Positions 53,557-61,302 of a stretch of 64,000 bases of DNA are shown piece after piece; position 1 is the first letter of the stretch, and the number at the start of each line of letters is the position of its first letter. The translations under genes and the position numbers were made by a program. Under the pieces are notes generated by a model that saw nothing but the letters and a program-made list of their open reading frames with translations, did no database searches and had not been told where the DNA came from. The DNA is from Pseudonocardia autotrophica (lineage in GTDB: Bacteria > Actinomycetota > Actinomycetes > Mycobacteriales > Pseudonocardiaceae), in contig NZ_AP018920.1 of NCBI RefSeq assembly GCF_003945385.1, positions 5,518,001 to 5,582,000 on the forward strand, in the 5' to 3' direction.

Positions 53557-55122
53557 TCAGGTGACGGCCGGAAGGGTGAGCACGGCGACGCAGCCCCGCG
53601 GGTCGTGCGCCGTCCGGAGTACCAGCTCGCCGCCGTACTCCTGCGCCAGCTGGGCGCTGATGTGCAGCCCGAGGCCGGATCCGCCGGCGTTCTCGTCGTG
53701 CACCCCGCGGGTGATCACCAGCTCGTCCTGCCCGTCCGGGAGTCCTGGCCCCTCGTCGCGGACCTCGACCGTCACGAACCCCGGCTCGTCGGCATTGCGT
53801 CCCCGCACCTCGACCGGCGAGCCGTGCGCGTGCCGGTCGCAGTTGGCGAGCAGGTTGGTGACGACCTGGCGGGTGACCGTGTCCGGCGCCGCGACGACCG
53901 GGAGGCCCTCCTCGACGGCCAGGCTGATCGGCAGCTCGCTGCGCAGGCTCACCAGCTGACGCAGGACGACGTCGACCCGGTGCGAGTCGGCGGGCTCGGC
54001 CGGCCCCGCGGCCGCCGGGCCGAACCGGGGACCGAGATCGAGCAGCGCGGCGTCCCGTTCGTCGATCATCGGATCGGCGGCGGGATCCGGGCGGTCCTCG
54101 ACGTGCGCCGTCACCGGGTTCTCCAGCATCTCGCGCAGCCGGCCGAGCTCGGACAGCACCGCGTCGCGCAGCTGACCGGTCTGCGGGTCGCCGCTGCCGT
54201 GCGAGAGCAGGTAGGCGGCGCCGGCGAGACCGGCCAGGCCGTTGCGCAGCTCGTGGTCGCGCTCCGCGGCCTGACCGGCCGCCCGCTCCAGCAGCAGGGT
54301 GGCGTCGCCGAGGGTCTCCTGGAGACGGTCGTAGTCGTCCTGCAGCCGGCTCACCGCACGCAGTGCCATCGCGAGCAGCGCGGACAGCACCACGGCCATG
54401 CCGAGGATCCGCAGCGACGGGTAGGCGAGGCCGGTGGCCGGCTCGGACGGGACGACCGTGCGGTAGAGCTGGGACACCGCGATCACCAGCAGCCCGAGGC
54501 CGAGCCGGGCCCGGACACGGCTCTGCCGCCGGTAGCCGTCGAGCAGGAACAGCACCGCGACCGTCGCCCAGCCGGCCTGCGCGACGAGCGAGGTCAGCGG
54601 GCTGCCGGCGAGCAGCGTGGTGAACCGGCTCTCCTCCTGCAGCGCGACCGTGCCGCCGACGGCGAGCGCGACCGCGATCAGTGCCCAGCCACCCCAGGCA
54701 CCGAGCCGGGCGGGCGGGCGCAGCGCCGCGATCAGGATGCAGAGCCCGATCACGAGCATCGACAGCACCGCGAGCCGGGCGACACCGTCCGGGTTGTTCT
54801 GTACGACCAGCGCCGACATCGGCAGCAGCACGACGGCGTAGAGCAGCAGCGCCGCCCCGAACCAGGACGGCCGCGGATCGCCGGTGAGCCGGCCGGTCAC
54901 CAGTGCGACGATCGCGGCGGCCGACCCGAACGCCGCCGCGACCAGGGTCAGGACGGCGGTCGCGATCCCGACGTCGATCCGGCCGTCGACCACCTGGGGG
55001 CGGGTGACCGCCACCACGACGACGCACAACGTGACGACGACGAGGAGATCCGCGAGGTGCCCTGCGACGAACCGCGCGCGGCGGTGCCGCCCGAGGACAC
55101 CGCTGAAGCTGCCGGCCGCCAC
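53557..55122 (-). CDS. Membrane sensor histidine kinase
   Basis: Two-component sensor of 521 residues. About eight N-terminal membrane helices (1-255) form the sensor and no large external loop is evident. A coiled-coil stretch (LQDDYDRLQETLGDATLLLE) leads to the phospho-acceptor His290 in AERDHELRNGLAGL. The ATPase domain has N box NLLANCDRHAH, G1 DEGPGLPDG and G2 GGSGLGLHIS. GTG 55122 is the start. The cognate regulator is encoded upstream on the same strand, 183 bp away, and a 15-bp motif found in front of both genes suggests common control. Signal unknown. Confidence 0.9.
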   Translation of the reverse strand: MAAGSFSGVLGRHRRARFVAGHLADLLVVVTLCVVVVAVTRPQVVDGRIDVGIATAVLTLVAAAFGSAAAIVALVTGRLTGDPRPSWFGAALLLYAVVLLPMSALVVQNNPDGVARLAVLSMLVIGLCILIAALRPPARLGAWGGWALIAVALAVGGTVALQEESRFTTLLAGSPLTSLVAQAGWATVAVLFLLDGYRRQSRVRARLGLGLLVIAVSQLYRTVVPSEPATGLAYPSLRILGMAVVLSALLAMALRAVSRLQDDYDRLQETLGDATLLLERAAGQAAERDHELRNGLAGLAGAAYLLSHGSGDPQTGQLRDAVLSELGRLREMLENPVTAHVEDRPDPAADPMIDERDAALLDLGPRFGPAAAGPAEPADSHRVDVVLRQLVSLRSELPISLAVEEGLPVVAAPDTVTRQVVTNLLANCDRHAHGSPVEVRGRNADEPGFVTVEVRDEGPGLPDGQDELVITRGVHDENAGGSGLGLHISAQLAQEYGGELVLRTAHDPRGCVAVLTLPAVT

Positions 55123-55269
55123 GTTACGCTCCGTATCCCCCAGATTGATGAAAGGTCAATGATATGACGCCGGTGACACATGGCGAGAGGGGGTCACCCT
55201 GGCGGACGAACGGCGTCATGGACCGGGAGCGTACGGTCGATCACGTTCGGTTCGCCATAGGTGCTTACG

Positions 55270-55284
55270 CCCTAACGGCGTAGG
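55270..55284 (-). promoter_or_regulatory. 15-bp motif upstream of histidine kinase gene
   Basis: Reads CCTACGCCGTTAGGG on the minus strand. It matches 14 of 15 bases of 56065-56079 upstream of the regulator gene. An overlapping short dyad TACGCC-GGCGTA (55266-55282) is present. Candidate binding site of the response regulator. Confidence 0.5.
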
Positions 55285-55305
55285 ACCATTCGGCTCAATT
55301 GCAGG

Positions 55306-55971
55306 TCAGAAGCCTGCGGCCTTCCGATACAGCGCGACGGCCTCCAGCTGGGAACCGACCTCGAGTTTCGTGAGGACCGCGCGGATCTGGGTCCGGACGG
55401 TGGCGAGCGAGACCACGAAGTGATCGGCGACCGCCTGCGCCCGCTTCCCGCCGGCCAGCAGAGCCAGCACCTCGCGCTCGCGCTGCGTGAGCTTGTCCAG
55501 CTTTCCGTGCAGCTCGCGACGCTCGGTCTCCCGGTCCCGGTGCAGCTTGATGAACTGCTCACGACGCCCCGGCGGCATCACCGAGCGTCCCACCCGGGCC
55601 TCGCGGATCGCGTTGAGCAGCGCCGGGAAGGGCGCGTTCTTCGGGACGAACACGAAACCGCCCGCGTCCAGCGCGGCTCCGACCCGGCCGGCGTCGGAAC
55701 TGCCGGACAGCACGACCACCCGCCAGCCCGCCTCGACGAGCGGGGCCACCAGCTGCACGCCGTCGATCCGGTTGCCATCGGCGTCCCGGCCGAGATCGAG
55801 ATCGAGCACGATCAGGCCGGGTGCACCGGCGCGGGCCCGCTCCAGCACCGCAGCCGCCGAGCGCACGGGATGGAACGCGGCGTCCTCACCCTCGGCGCGC
55901 AGGTTCAGCGCGAGCGCCGAACCGACCAGCTCGTGGTCGTCGACGATCAGGATCGGGCTCCCGGCGGTCAT
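55306..55971 (-). CDS. NarL/LuxR-type response regulator
   Basis: DNA-binding regulator of 221 residues. The receiver domain starts ILIVDDHELVG and the phospho-acceptor is D57 in LIVLDLDLG; VVVLSGSS and FVPKNAPF supply the conserved Ser and Lys. A helical linker leads to the LuxR-type helix-turn-helix (LTQREREVLALLAGGKRAQAV then VSLATVRTQIRAVLTKL). ATG 55971 is supported by an upstream GGAGG. Probably pairs with the histidine kinase gene downstream. Confidence 0.93.
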   Translation of the reverse strand: MTAGSPILIVDDHELVGSALALNLRAEGEDAAFHPVRSAAAVLERARAGAPGLIVLDLDLGRDADGNRIDGVQLVAPLVEAGWRVVVLSGSSDAGRVGAALDAGGFVFVPKNAPFPALLNAIREARVGRSVMPPGRREQFIKLHRDRETERRELHGKLDKLTQREREVLALLAGGKRAQAVADHFVVSLATVRTQIRAVLTKLEVGSQLEAVALYRKAAGF

Positions 55972-56064
55972 CCCGTGACCGCCTCCTCAGGGCGCGGCAT
56001 AAAGACACCTTAGAACCGTTCGGCCCTTCGTGGTGTCGTCCACGTACCGGACACGCGGCTGGTG

Positions 56065-56079
56065 CCTACGCCGTTCGGG
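56065..56079 (+). promoter_or_regulatory. 15-bp motif upstream of response-regulator gene
   Basis: CCTACGCCGTTCGGG, about 95 bp before the regulator start. Near-identical to the inverted copy at 55270-55284, suggesting autoregulation. Confidence 0.5.
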
Positions 56080-56114
56080 CGGCCGCGTGCCCGGTCGGGG
56101 GAGAAACCCCCCGG

Positions 56115-56597
56115 TCAGTGCCGGGTACCGGCCTGGTCCGCCAGCATCCGCAGACCGGACAGAAGCCCGTTGAACAGGTCGCCCTCCTTGAAGGAGGCCA
56201 CCATGCTCATCAGCGCGAGCTTGGCGCCGCGGTCCGGCAGCCGCACCTTGGCCTCGGCCCCGGTGACGATCTCCAGCAACCGCTGCTTCGGGCTGACCGC
56301 GACCAGGACCGCATCGTCGTAACCGTCGATGCGACCGTGCAGGTCGACCGCGGTGCGGCGCGCGTCGTCGCCGAGATCGCCCAGGTAGAGCGCGAACCGC
56401 AGGCCGGTCTCCCGGCTGGTCAGGGTCAGCGCGTCGTCCAGGCGGGAGAGCTGGACCGGGGTGAACGGCTGCTCGGACGGGTCCGGCTCGTGGAACGCAC
56501 GAGCCACCGACAGGCGGCCGGAGTTCGTGACGACCGAGCCCTCGGGCAGCTCGTCCTCATTGCCCTGGAAGACGGCGACGCCGCTACCACTTCCCAC
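56115..56597 (-). CDS. DUF5130 (TPM-like) protein
   Basis: Conserved actinobacterial protein of 160 residues with a TPM-like fold: LSRLDDALTLTSRETGLRFA, DDAVLVAVSPKQRLLEIVTG, then a helical end (LALMSMVASFKEGDLFNGLL). GTG 56597 is fixed by a perfect GGAGG 5 nt upstream. It overlaps the 3' end of the small membrane-protein gene by 14 bp, implying coupled translation. In mycobacteria a gene of this kind lies beside pepN, and here pepN is about 3 kb away. Biochemical role unknown. Confidence 0.78.
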   Translation of the reverse strand: MGSGSGVAVFQGNEDELPEGSVVTNSGRLSVARAFHEPDPSEQPFTPVQLSRLDDALTLTSRETGLRFALYLGDLGDDARRTAVDLHGRIDGYDDAVLVAVSPKQRLLEIVTGAEAKVRLPDRGAKLALMSMVASFKEGDLFNGLLSGLRMLADQAGTRH

Positions 56598-56820
56598 CGG
56601 TACCTCCTCGCGCGTCGCTGCCGTCCGCCGGTGCGTGCGCAGCGTCGTGCGCGGCACCGGCCGGGTTGGCGATCCAGAACAGGGGCTCGTAGGGCCACGC
56701 ATCCCCCGACGTGTTGCGGGAGCGGCCGCTCCGGCTGCGTACTGCGATCCATCCCCAGACCGCGAAGTACAGAACCACCGGCACGACCACGTAGACCAGG
56801 AGTGTCTCGACGACGGTCAC
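56584..56820 (-). CDS. Small single-helix membrane protein, possible CtaJ-type oxidase subunit
   Basis: Membrane protein of 78 residues: VTVVETLLVYVVVPVVLYFA begins a single transmembrane helix, followed by a basic stretch and DAWPYEPLFWIANPAG, then a Gly/Ala/His-rich tail. The pattern (ET-L-Y, one helix, WxYEPxFWxANP) recalls CtaJ, a small subunit of actinobacterial aa3-type cytochrome oxidase; I rate this as probable, not proven. GTG 56820 starts 11 bp after the DUF2252 stop. Too short for most gene finders to classify with confidence. Confidence 0.65.
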   Translation of the reverse strand: MTVVETLLVYVVVPVVLYFAVWGWIAVRSRSGRSRNTSGDAWPYEPLFWIANPAGAAHDAAHAPADGSDARGGTGGKW

Positions 56821-56831
56821 GGGGCCAGAAC

Positions 56832-58277
56832 CTAGCCGATCGCGCCGCCCGGCACCTGCCCAGGTGTCCGATCCGACAGCCGACCGGAGCGGATTGCGCG
56901 CAGCAAGGACTCGTGATCGGCTTCGGTCTGGTCGGCATAGGATCGGGCGAAGGCGCACAACGCGTCGGCGACCCGCCCGCCGCCGCCGAGGTAGCCGGCG
57001 ATCATGGACGCGCCGGAGGTGCGGGCGTGTCCCTTCGCCAGCAGCTGACCGCAGACGGCCGCATAGTCGGCGAGTGCCGGCCCGTCCAGCCGGTCCGGGA
57101 CGATGGCTCCCTTCATGTCCCGGAACTGGCGGACGTAGAACTGCCGGACGCCGTGCCGCCGGCTGCTGATGCTCGTCCAGCCGAGCAGCGGATCGGACAC
57201 CGTCTGCAGCGCCTGCTGGTACTCCACGACCCGCTGCCCCTGGTGGTCGTGCCACGCCTCGGTGCCGTGCACGTACGGCGCGACCACCGACCGCCGGGCC
57301 TGCTTGAGCTGCAGGAACAGCACGTCGTCCGGGCTGGATCCCTCGCACAGCACCAGATAGGCGCGCAGGCCGACCGAGCCGACGCCCACGACCTTGTGGG
57401 CCACGTCGACGGCGTGATATCCGCCCAGGATCCGGGCCCAGTGCGGGGGCAGGGTCGCCAGGTAGTCGTCGAGCGCGGCCAGGATCAGCTCGGTGTGCTC
57501 CTCGTCGGGATGGGCGATCAGCGGCGGCTCGGTGACGATCCGCCGCTCGCCGCCCTCGTCGGTGACGAAGCGGGGCAGCGCCCGGTCGCTGGTCCGGGTG
57601 CGGGCGCGTTCGGCGGCCTTGTCGATGGCGCGCCGGGCCTTCGCGTTCCCGGTGTCGGAGCGCAACGTGTCGACGTCCATGATGTCGAACGAGCGCTTCA
57701 GCAACGGCTGTTCCGCCAGCAGCCGCAGGTGCTCGGCGTAGCCGCGCACGCAGCGCTGGACGGCCTCCTCGCACTGCTTCTCGGACGCCCCGGAGTCGCG
57801 GCCCGCTGTCCAGGTGGAGGCGACCAGCCGGCGCAGGTCCCACTCCCAGGCCCCGGGATGGGCCTCGTCGAAGTCGTTGAGGTCGAAGACCAGCTCACGC
57901 TCCGGGGAGGCGTAGAAGCCGAAGTTGCCCAGGTGCGCGTCACCGCAGATGACCGGGTGGATCCCGGTGGCGGGCAGCACCGCGAAGTCGGCGGCGTGCA
58001 GCGCGGCGGATCCCCGCAGGAAGGCGTGCGGGGAGGCGCTCATCCGCTGGATCCGCAGCGGGACGAGCTCGGGCACCCGGCCGGTGTTCGTCGCCTCCAC
58101 CAGGTCGACCGGATCGACCCGGCGCAGCGCGGACGCCCAGGACGCCAGCGTGGAGCGCGGCGCGGTCTTCCGCAGGCTCCGGCCGAGCCGGTAGCGCTCC
58201 GCGCGCGGCGTGGACCGTCGGTGCAGGGAGCCGTAGGACTCCCGGTCGGAGCCGGCCAGCACGGGATGTGAGGTCAC
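56832..58277 (-). CDS. DUF2252 family protein
   Basis: Uncharacterised protein of 481 residues with an aminoglycoside-phosphotransferase/kinase-like fold in the family. Typical blocks: RIQRMSASPHAFLRGSAALH, VICGDAHLGNFGFYASPER, FDLNDFDEAHPGAWEWDLRR (GDAHLGNF and DFD are catalytic-loop-like), and VVGVGSVGLRAYLVLCEG. It starts with GTG 58277, 9 bp after the MFS gene, and ends 11 bp before the small membrane-protein gene, so the run MFS-DUF2252-CtaJ-like-DUF5130 may be one transcript. Substrate unknown. Confidence 0.88.
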   Translation of the reverse strand: MTSHPVLAGSDRESYGSLHRRSTPRAERYRLGRSLRKTAPRSTLASWASALRRVDPVDLVEATNTGRVPELVPLRIQRMSASPHAFLRGSAALHAADFAVLPATGIHPVICGDAHLGNFGFYASPERELVFDLNDFDEAHPGAWEWDLRRLVASTWTAGRDSGASEKQCEEAVQRCVRGYAEHLRLLAEQPLLKRSFDIMDVDTLRSDTGNAKARRAIDKAAERARTRTSDRALPRFVTDEGGERRIVTEPPLIAHPDEEHTELILAALDDYLATLPPHWARILGGYHAVDVAHKVVGVGSVGLRAYLVLCEGSSPDDVLFLQLKQARRSVVAPYVHGTEAWHDHQGQRVVEYQQALQTVSDPLLGWTSISSRRHGVRQFYVRQFRDMKGAIVPDRLDGPALADYAAVCGQLLAKGHARTSGASMIAGYLGGGGRVADALCAFARSYADQTEADHESLLRAIRSGRLSDRTPGQVPGGAIG

Positions 58278-58286
58278 CCTGCGTTC

Positions 58287-59612
58287 CTACTGCACACCGG
58301 CCGTCGGCGCAGTGGCCACCGCCGGCCGGAAGCTGAGCAGCACCGCGGCGCCGAGTACGAACAGGACCGCGCAGGCGAGGTAGAGCGCGTTCGGGGTCCA
58401 TCCGGCGTCGAGCAGCGCACCGGCCGCGGTCGGCGCCACGACCGCCCCGATCCGGCCGATCCCGATCGCCGCACCGACCCCGGTCGCCCGGATGCCGTCG
58501 TCATAGCCGGTCGCGGTCAGCGCGTACATGCCGCCGACACAGCCGTTCACCACGACCCCGATCACGATCCCGATCGAGAACGCCACCGCCAGCCAGCCCA
58601 GGGCCGGCAGGAACACCGCGAGCAGCACACCGGTCGCCAGCATGTAGCCGATGAGGACGCTGCGCAGCGTCCAGCGGGCGGCCAGCAGGCCCAGCAGCAG
58701 GGTGCCGAAGATCCCGCCGAGGTTGAGCAGGGTGCCGCCGGTGAGCCCCTGCGACTCGGAGAGCCCGGCCTCGACCAGCAGCGTCGGAGTCCAGCTGGTG
58801 ACGACGTAGAAGCCGGCCATGACCAGGAAGAACAGCGCCCACAGGCGCAGCGTGGTGGGTCGCACGCCGGGCGCCAGCAGTGCGCGGAAGCCGCGGGCGG
58901 CGGCCGCACCGGCGACCGGCGGGGGCAGCTCGGACAGCGCGGGCACTCGCAGCCTGCCCAGCAGCCCGTTGACCCGCTCCAGGGCCCCGGCCGGGCGGCG
59001 GGTGAGCAGGAACTGCAGCGACTCGGGCAACGCGAACAGCACGATCGGTATCGCGACCAGGGTGGCGGTACCGCCGGTGAGGAAGACCGCGCGCCAGCCG
59101 AGCGTGTCGATCATGGACACGGCGAGCAGCCCCCCGAGTGTCGCCCCGCCCGCGTACCCGATCCCGACCAGGCCCACCGCGAGCGGACGCCAGCGGCGCG
59201 CGGCGTACTCGGTGGCGATCGTGGTGCTGCAGGCCAGCACCCCGCCGACGCCGAACCCGGTGAGCACTCGCAGCCCACCCAGCACGACCGCCGACGGGGC
59301 GAGCGAGGAGAGCAGCATCCCGCTGCCGGCGACCAGCAGCCCGATCAGGATCACCGGACGGCGGCCGATCCGGTCGGCGACCGGGGCGAGCGCGAGCGAG
59401 CCGGCCGCCATCCCGACCAGACCGGCGGAGAGCAGCAGTCCCAGCTCGGCACCACCGAGACCCCACTCCTGGGCCACCGTCCGGCCGGTGAACGCCATGA
59501 CCAGCACGTCGAAGCCGTCCAGCACGTTCAGGAGTACGCAGATCGCGATCGCCCGCCACTGGAACGGGCGCATCGGGGCATCGTCGATCACGGCACGGAG
59601 TTCGGTGCTCAC
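58287..59612 (-). CDS. MFS transporter, aromatic acid:H+ symporter type
   Basis: Twelve-helix permease of 441 residues. VLLNVLDGFDVLVMAFTGRT carries the DGFD motif of the AAHS family (PcaK/BenK), and the cytoplasmic loop APVADRIGRRPVILIGLLVAG is the MFS signature. A basic central loop (ESLQFLLTRRPAGALERVNG) separates the two halves. The substrate is probably an aromatic or related carboxylate (inference). Possible links are the acyl-adenylating enzyme and RraA-type aldolase far upstream, but nothing ties them directly. First gene of a downstream run of four. Confidence 0.9.
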   Translation of the reverse strand: MSTELRAVIDDAPMRPFQWRAIAICVLLNVLDGFDVLVMAFTGRTVAQEWGLGGAELGLLLSAGLVGMAAGSLALAPVADRIGRRPVILIGLLVAGSGMLLSSLAPSAVVLGGLRVLTGFGVGGVLACSTTIATEYAARRWRPLAVGLVGIGYAGGATLGGLLAVSMIDTLGWRAVFLTGGTATLVAIPIVLFALPESLQFLLTRRPAGALERVNGLLGRLRVPALSELPPPVAGAAAARGFRALLAPGVRPTTLRLWALFFLVMAGFYVVTSWTPTLLVEAGLSESQGLTGGTLLNLGGIFGTLLLGLLAARWTLRSVLIGYMLATGVLLAVFLPALGWLAVAFSIGIVIGVVVNGCVGGMYALTATGYDDGIRATGVGAAIGIGRIGAVVAPTAAGALLDAGWTPNALYLACAVLFVLGAAVLLSFRPAVATAPTAGVQ

Positions 59613-59697
59613 GCGTCGGCCTCTCGTTCGGGTGCGGCCGTCGATCCCACTCCTCGTGCCGCTGCGCGATCAGTCGATCACGCTCCGCCCATGCGCG

Positions 59698-60267
59698 TCA
59701 CCCTTTCGTGGCCGTTTCGACCGAATGTGATCCGACACCGGCCCGGACGAGCTCCAGCAGCCGGCTCGCGGCTTCCGGGTCGTCGTCGGTGACCCGGGAG
59801 ATCCCGGTGACGAGCGCGAGCAGGTCGTCCACGCCGGCCTCGGGGTGCACAGCCGCCGCCCCGATCGCCCCGGCCCGCAGCGGTTCGAGCGCGTCGCGCA
59901 GCCGGTTGCTGTGGCAGGCCGGTACCTCGGGCTCGGTGAGCAGCACGCCGACCACACCGCGGGTCGCCGCGGCGTAGCGGACGAGCTCGTCGAGCCAGAC
60001 CCACAGGGCGGCTCCCGGGTCGCCCTCCCCCGCGACCAGCTCGTCCGCGCGCAGGCAAAGCTGCTCCACCCCGTCGGTGCACACCGCTTCGAGCAGCTCC
60101 CGGCGGGAGCCGAAGTGCCGGTGCAGGGTCGCCGAGCCGACGCCGGCGGACCGGGCGATCTCCTCCAGCGGCGCCGCCGCCCCGTCCCGTGCGAACACCT
60201 CGATCGCAGCCGTGACCAGCCGCTCCCGGTTCCGCCTGCGGTCGGCACGACCAGTGTCCGGTGACAT
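59698..60267 (-). CDS. TetR-family repressor
   Basis: Repressor of 189 residues. Helix-turn-helix: RRRNRERLVTAAIEVFARDG then LEEIARSAGVGSATLHRHFG. The C-terminal ligand domain is of the common SbtR-like type. ATG 60267. Divergent from the NmrA-type gene with a palindromic operator midway, so it most likely controls itself and that gene. Confidence 0.92.
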   Translation of the reverse strand: MSPDTGRADRRRNRERLVTAAIEVFARDGAAAPLEEIARSAGVGSATLHRHFGSRRELLEAVCTDGVEQLCLRADELVAGEGDPGAALWVWLDELVRYAAATRGVVGVLLTEPEVPACHSNRLRDALEPLRAGAIGAAAVHPEAGVDDLLALVTGISRVTDDDPEAASRLLELVRAGVGSHSVETATKG

Positions 60268-60321
60268 CGGATGCTCCTGCTGCTCGACAAACGGTGGGGT
60301 TCTCCATATCGTAGCGTCTGC

Positions 60322-60343
60322 AAACCGGAGAAGCTCTCCGTTT
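60322..60343. promoter_or_regulatory. TetR operator in divergent promoter region
   Basis: AAACcGGAGA-agc-TCTCCGTTT, an inverted repeat with one extra base in the left arm. It lies just after a plausible TATCGT -10 of the NmrA gene and over the -35 area of the repressor gene, a position to block both. Confidence 0.6.
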
Positions 60344-60378
60344 CAGTGACCGAGGAGATAGTGATCAAGGAGATGACG

Positions 60379-61302
60379 ATGGATCAGGCAGTACTCGTGA
60401 CGGGCGCGACCGGCAAGCAGGGCGGAGCGGTGGCCCGGGCCGCGCAGGCGGCCGGGCTCCCGGTGCGCGCTCTGGTCCGCGATCCCGGCACGGAGCAGGC
60501 CCGGGCGCTCGCCGACGCCGGGATCGACCTGGTGACCGGCGACCTCGACGACCCGTCGTCGGTGGCCGCAGCGGCCCGCGGGGTGCGGGCGGTGTTCTCG
60601 GTGCAGATGCCGGATCTGACGGATCCGCTCGGCGACCGCGAGCTGCGGCACGCCCGCACGATCGCCGACGCGGTGCGTGCGGCCGGGGTCGAGCAGGTCG
60701 TGCACACCTCGGTGAGCGGTGCCGGCGTGCACGGGCTCGCCGGCGCGGTCGATCCGCGGACCTGGGGCGAGCAGATGGCGCACTACTGGTCGACCAAGCT
60801 CGCCGCCGAGCGGCTCCTCACCGGCAGCGGCGCGAGCCGGGTCACCGTGCTGCGCCCCTCGGGGTTCATGGAGAACTTCCTGCAGCCCTCGATGTACAAC
60901 GCCGGGGGTGATCCGGAGCGGATGGTGCTGGCCGCCGACGCCGACGCCGAGCAGGCGTGGATCGCGCTGGCCGACATCGGCGCCGCGGGGGCCGCGGCGC
61001 TCGCCGACCCGGACCGGTTCGACGGCGTCGTGCTGGAGCTGGCCGGGGACCTGCTGAGCTTCCGGGCCGCCGCGGCCGCGCTGTCCGAGGCGTGGGACCT
61101 CGCGATCACGGTCACCGACGATCCGGAGATCGCACGCACCGCGGGACTGCCCGAGATGTTCGTGCTGGCGCAGCAGTTCACGGTCCGCCACCCGGCACCG
61201 GCCGTGCCGCGCACGGCTCGGGACCTGGGCCTGCCCACCACCCGGTTCGCCGACTGGGCGGCGGCACAGCGTCAGACGTTGCGCCTGCCCAGCGCGCGGT
61301 AG
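60379..61302 (+). CDS. NmrA-family NAD(P)-binding protein
   Basis: Atypical short-chain-dehydrogenase-fold protein of 307 residues. N-terminal VLVTGATGKQGGAVARAA binds NAD(P), GDLDDPSSVAAAARGVRAVF follows, and the catalytic Tyr-x3-Lys is replaced by YWSTKLAAERLL in the usual NmrA/HSCARG manner. Such proteins act as redox sensors or quinone/isoflavone-type reductases. AAGGAG lies 6 nt before ATG 60379; the earlier ATG at 60373 directly abuts it and is less likely. Under TetR control by position. The last 31 bp overlap the convergent ugd gene. Confidence 0.9.
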   Translation: MDQAVLVTGATGKQGGAVARAAQAAGLPVRALVRDPGTEQARALADAGIDLVTGDLDDPSSVAAAARGVRAVFSVQMPDLTDPLGDRELRHARTIADAVRAAGVEQVVHTSVSGAGVHGLAGAVDPRTWGEQMAHYWSTKLAAERLLTGSGASRVTVLRPSGFMENFLQPSMYNAGGDPERMVLAADADAEQAWIALADIGAAGAAALADPDRFDGVVLELAGDLLSFRAAAAALSEAWDLAITVTDDPEIARTAGLPEMFVLAQQFTVRHPAPAVPRTARDLGLPTTRFADWAAAQRQTLRLPSAR

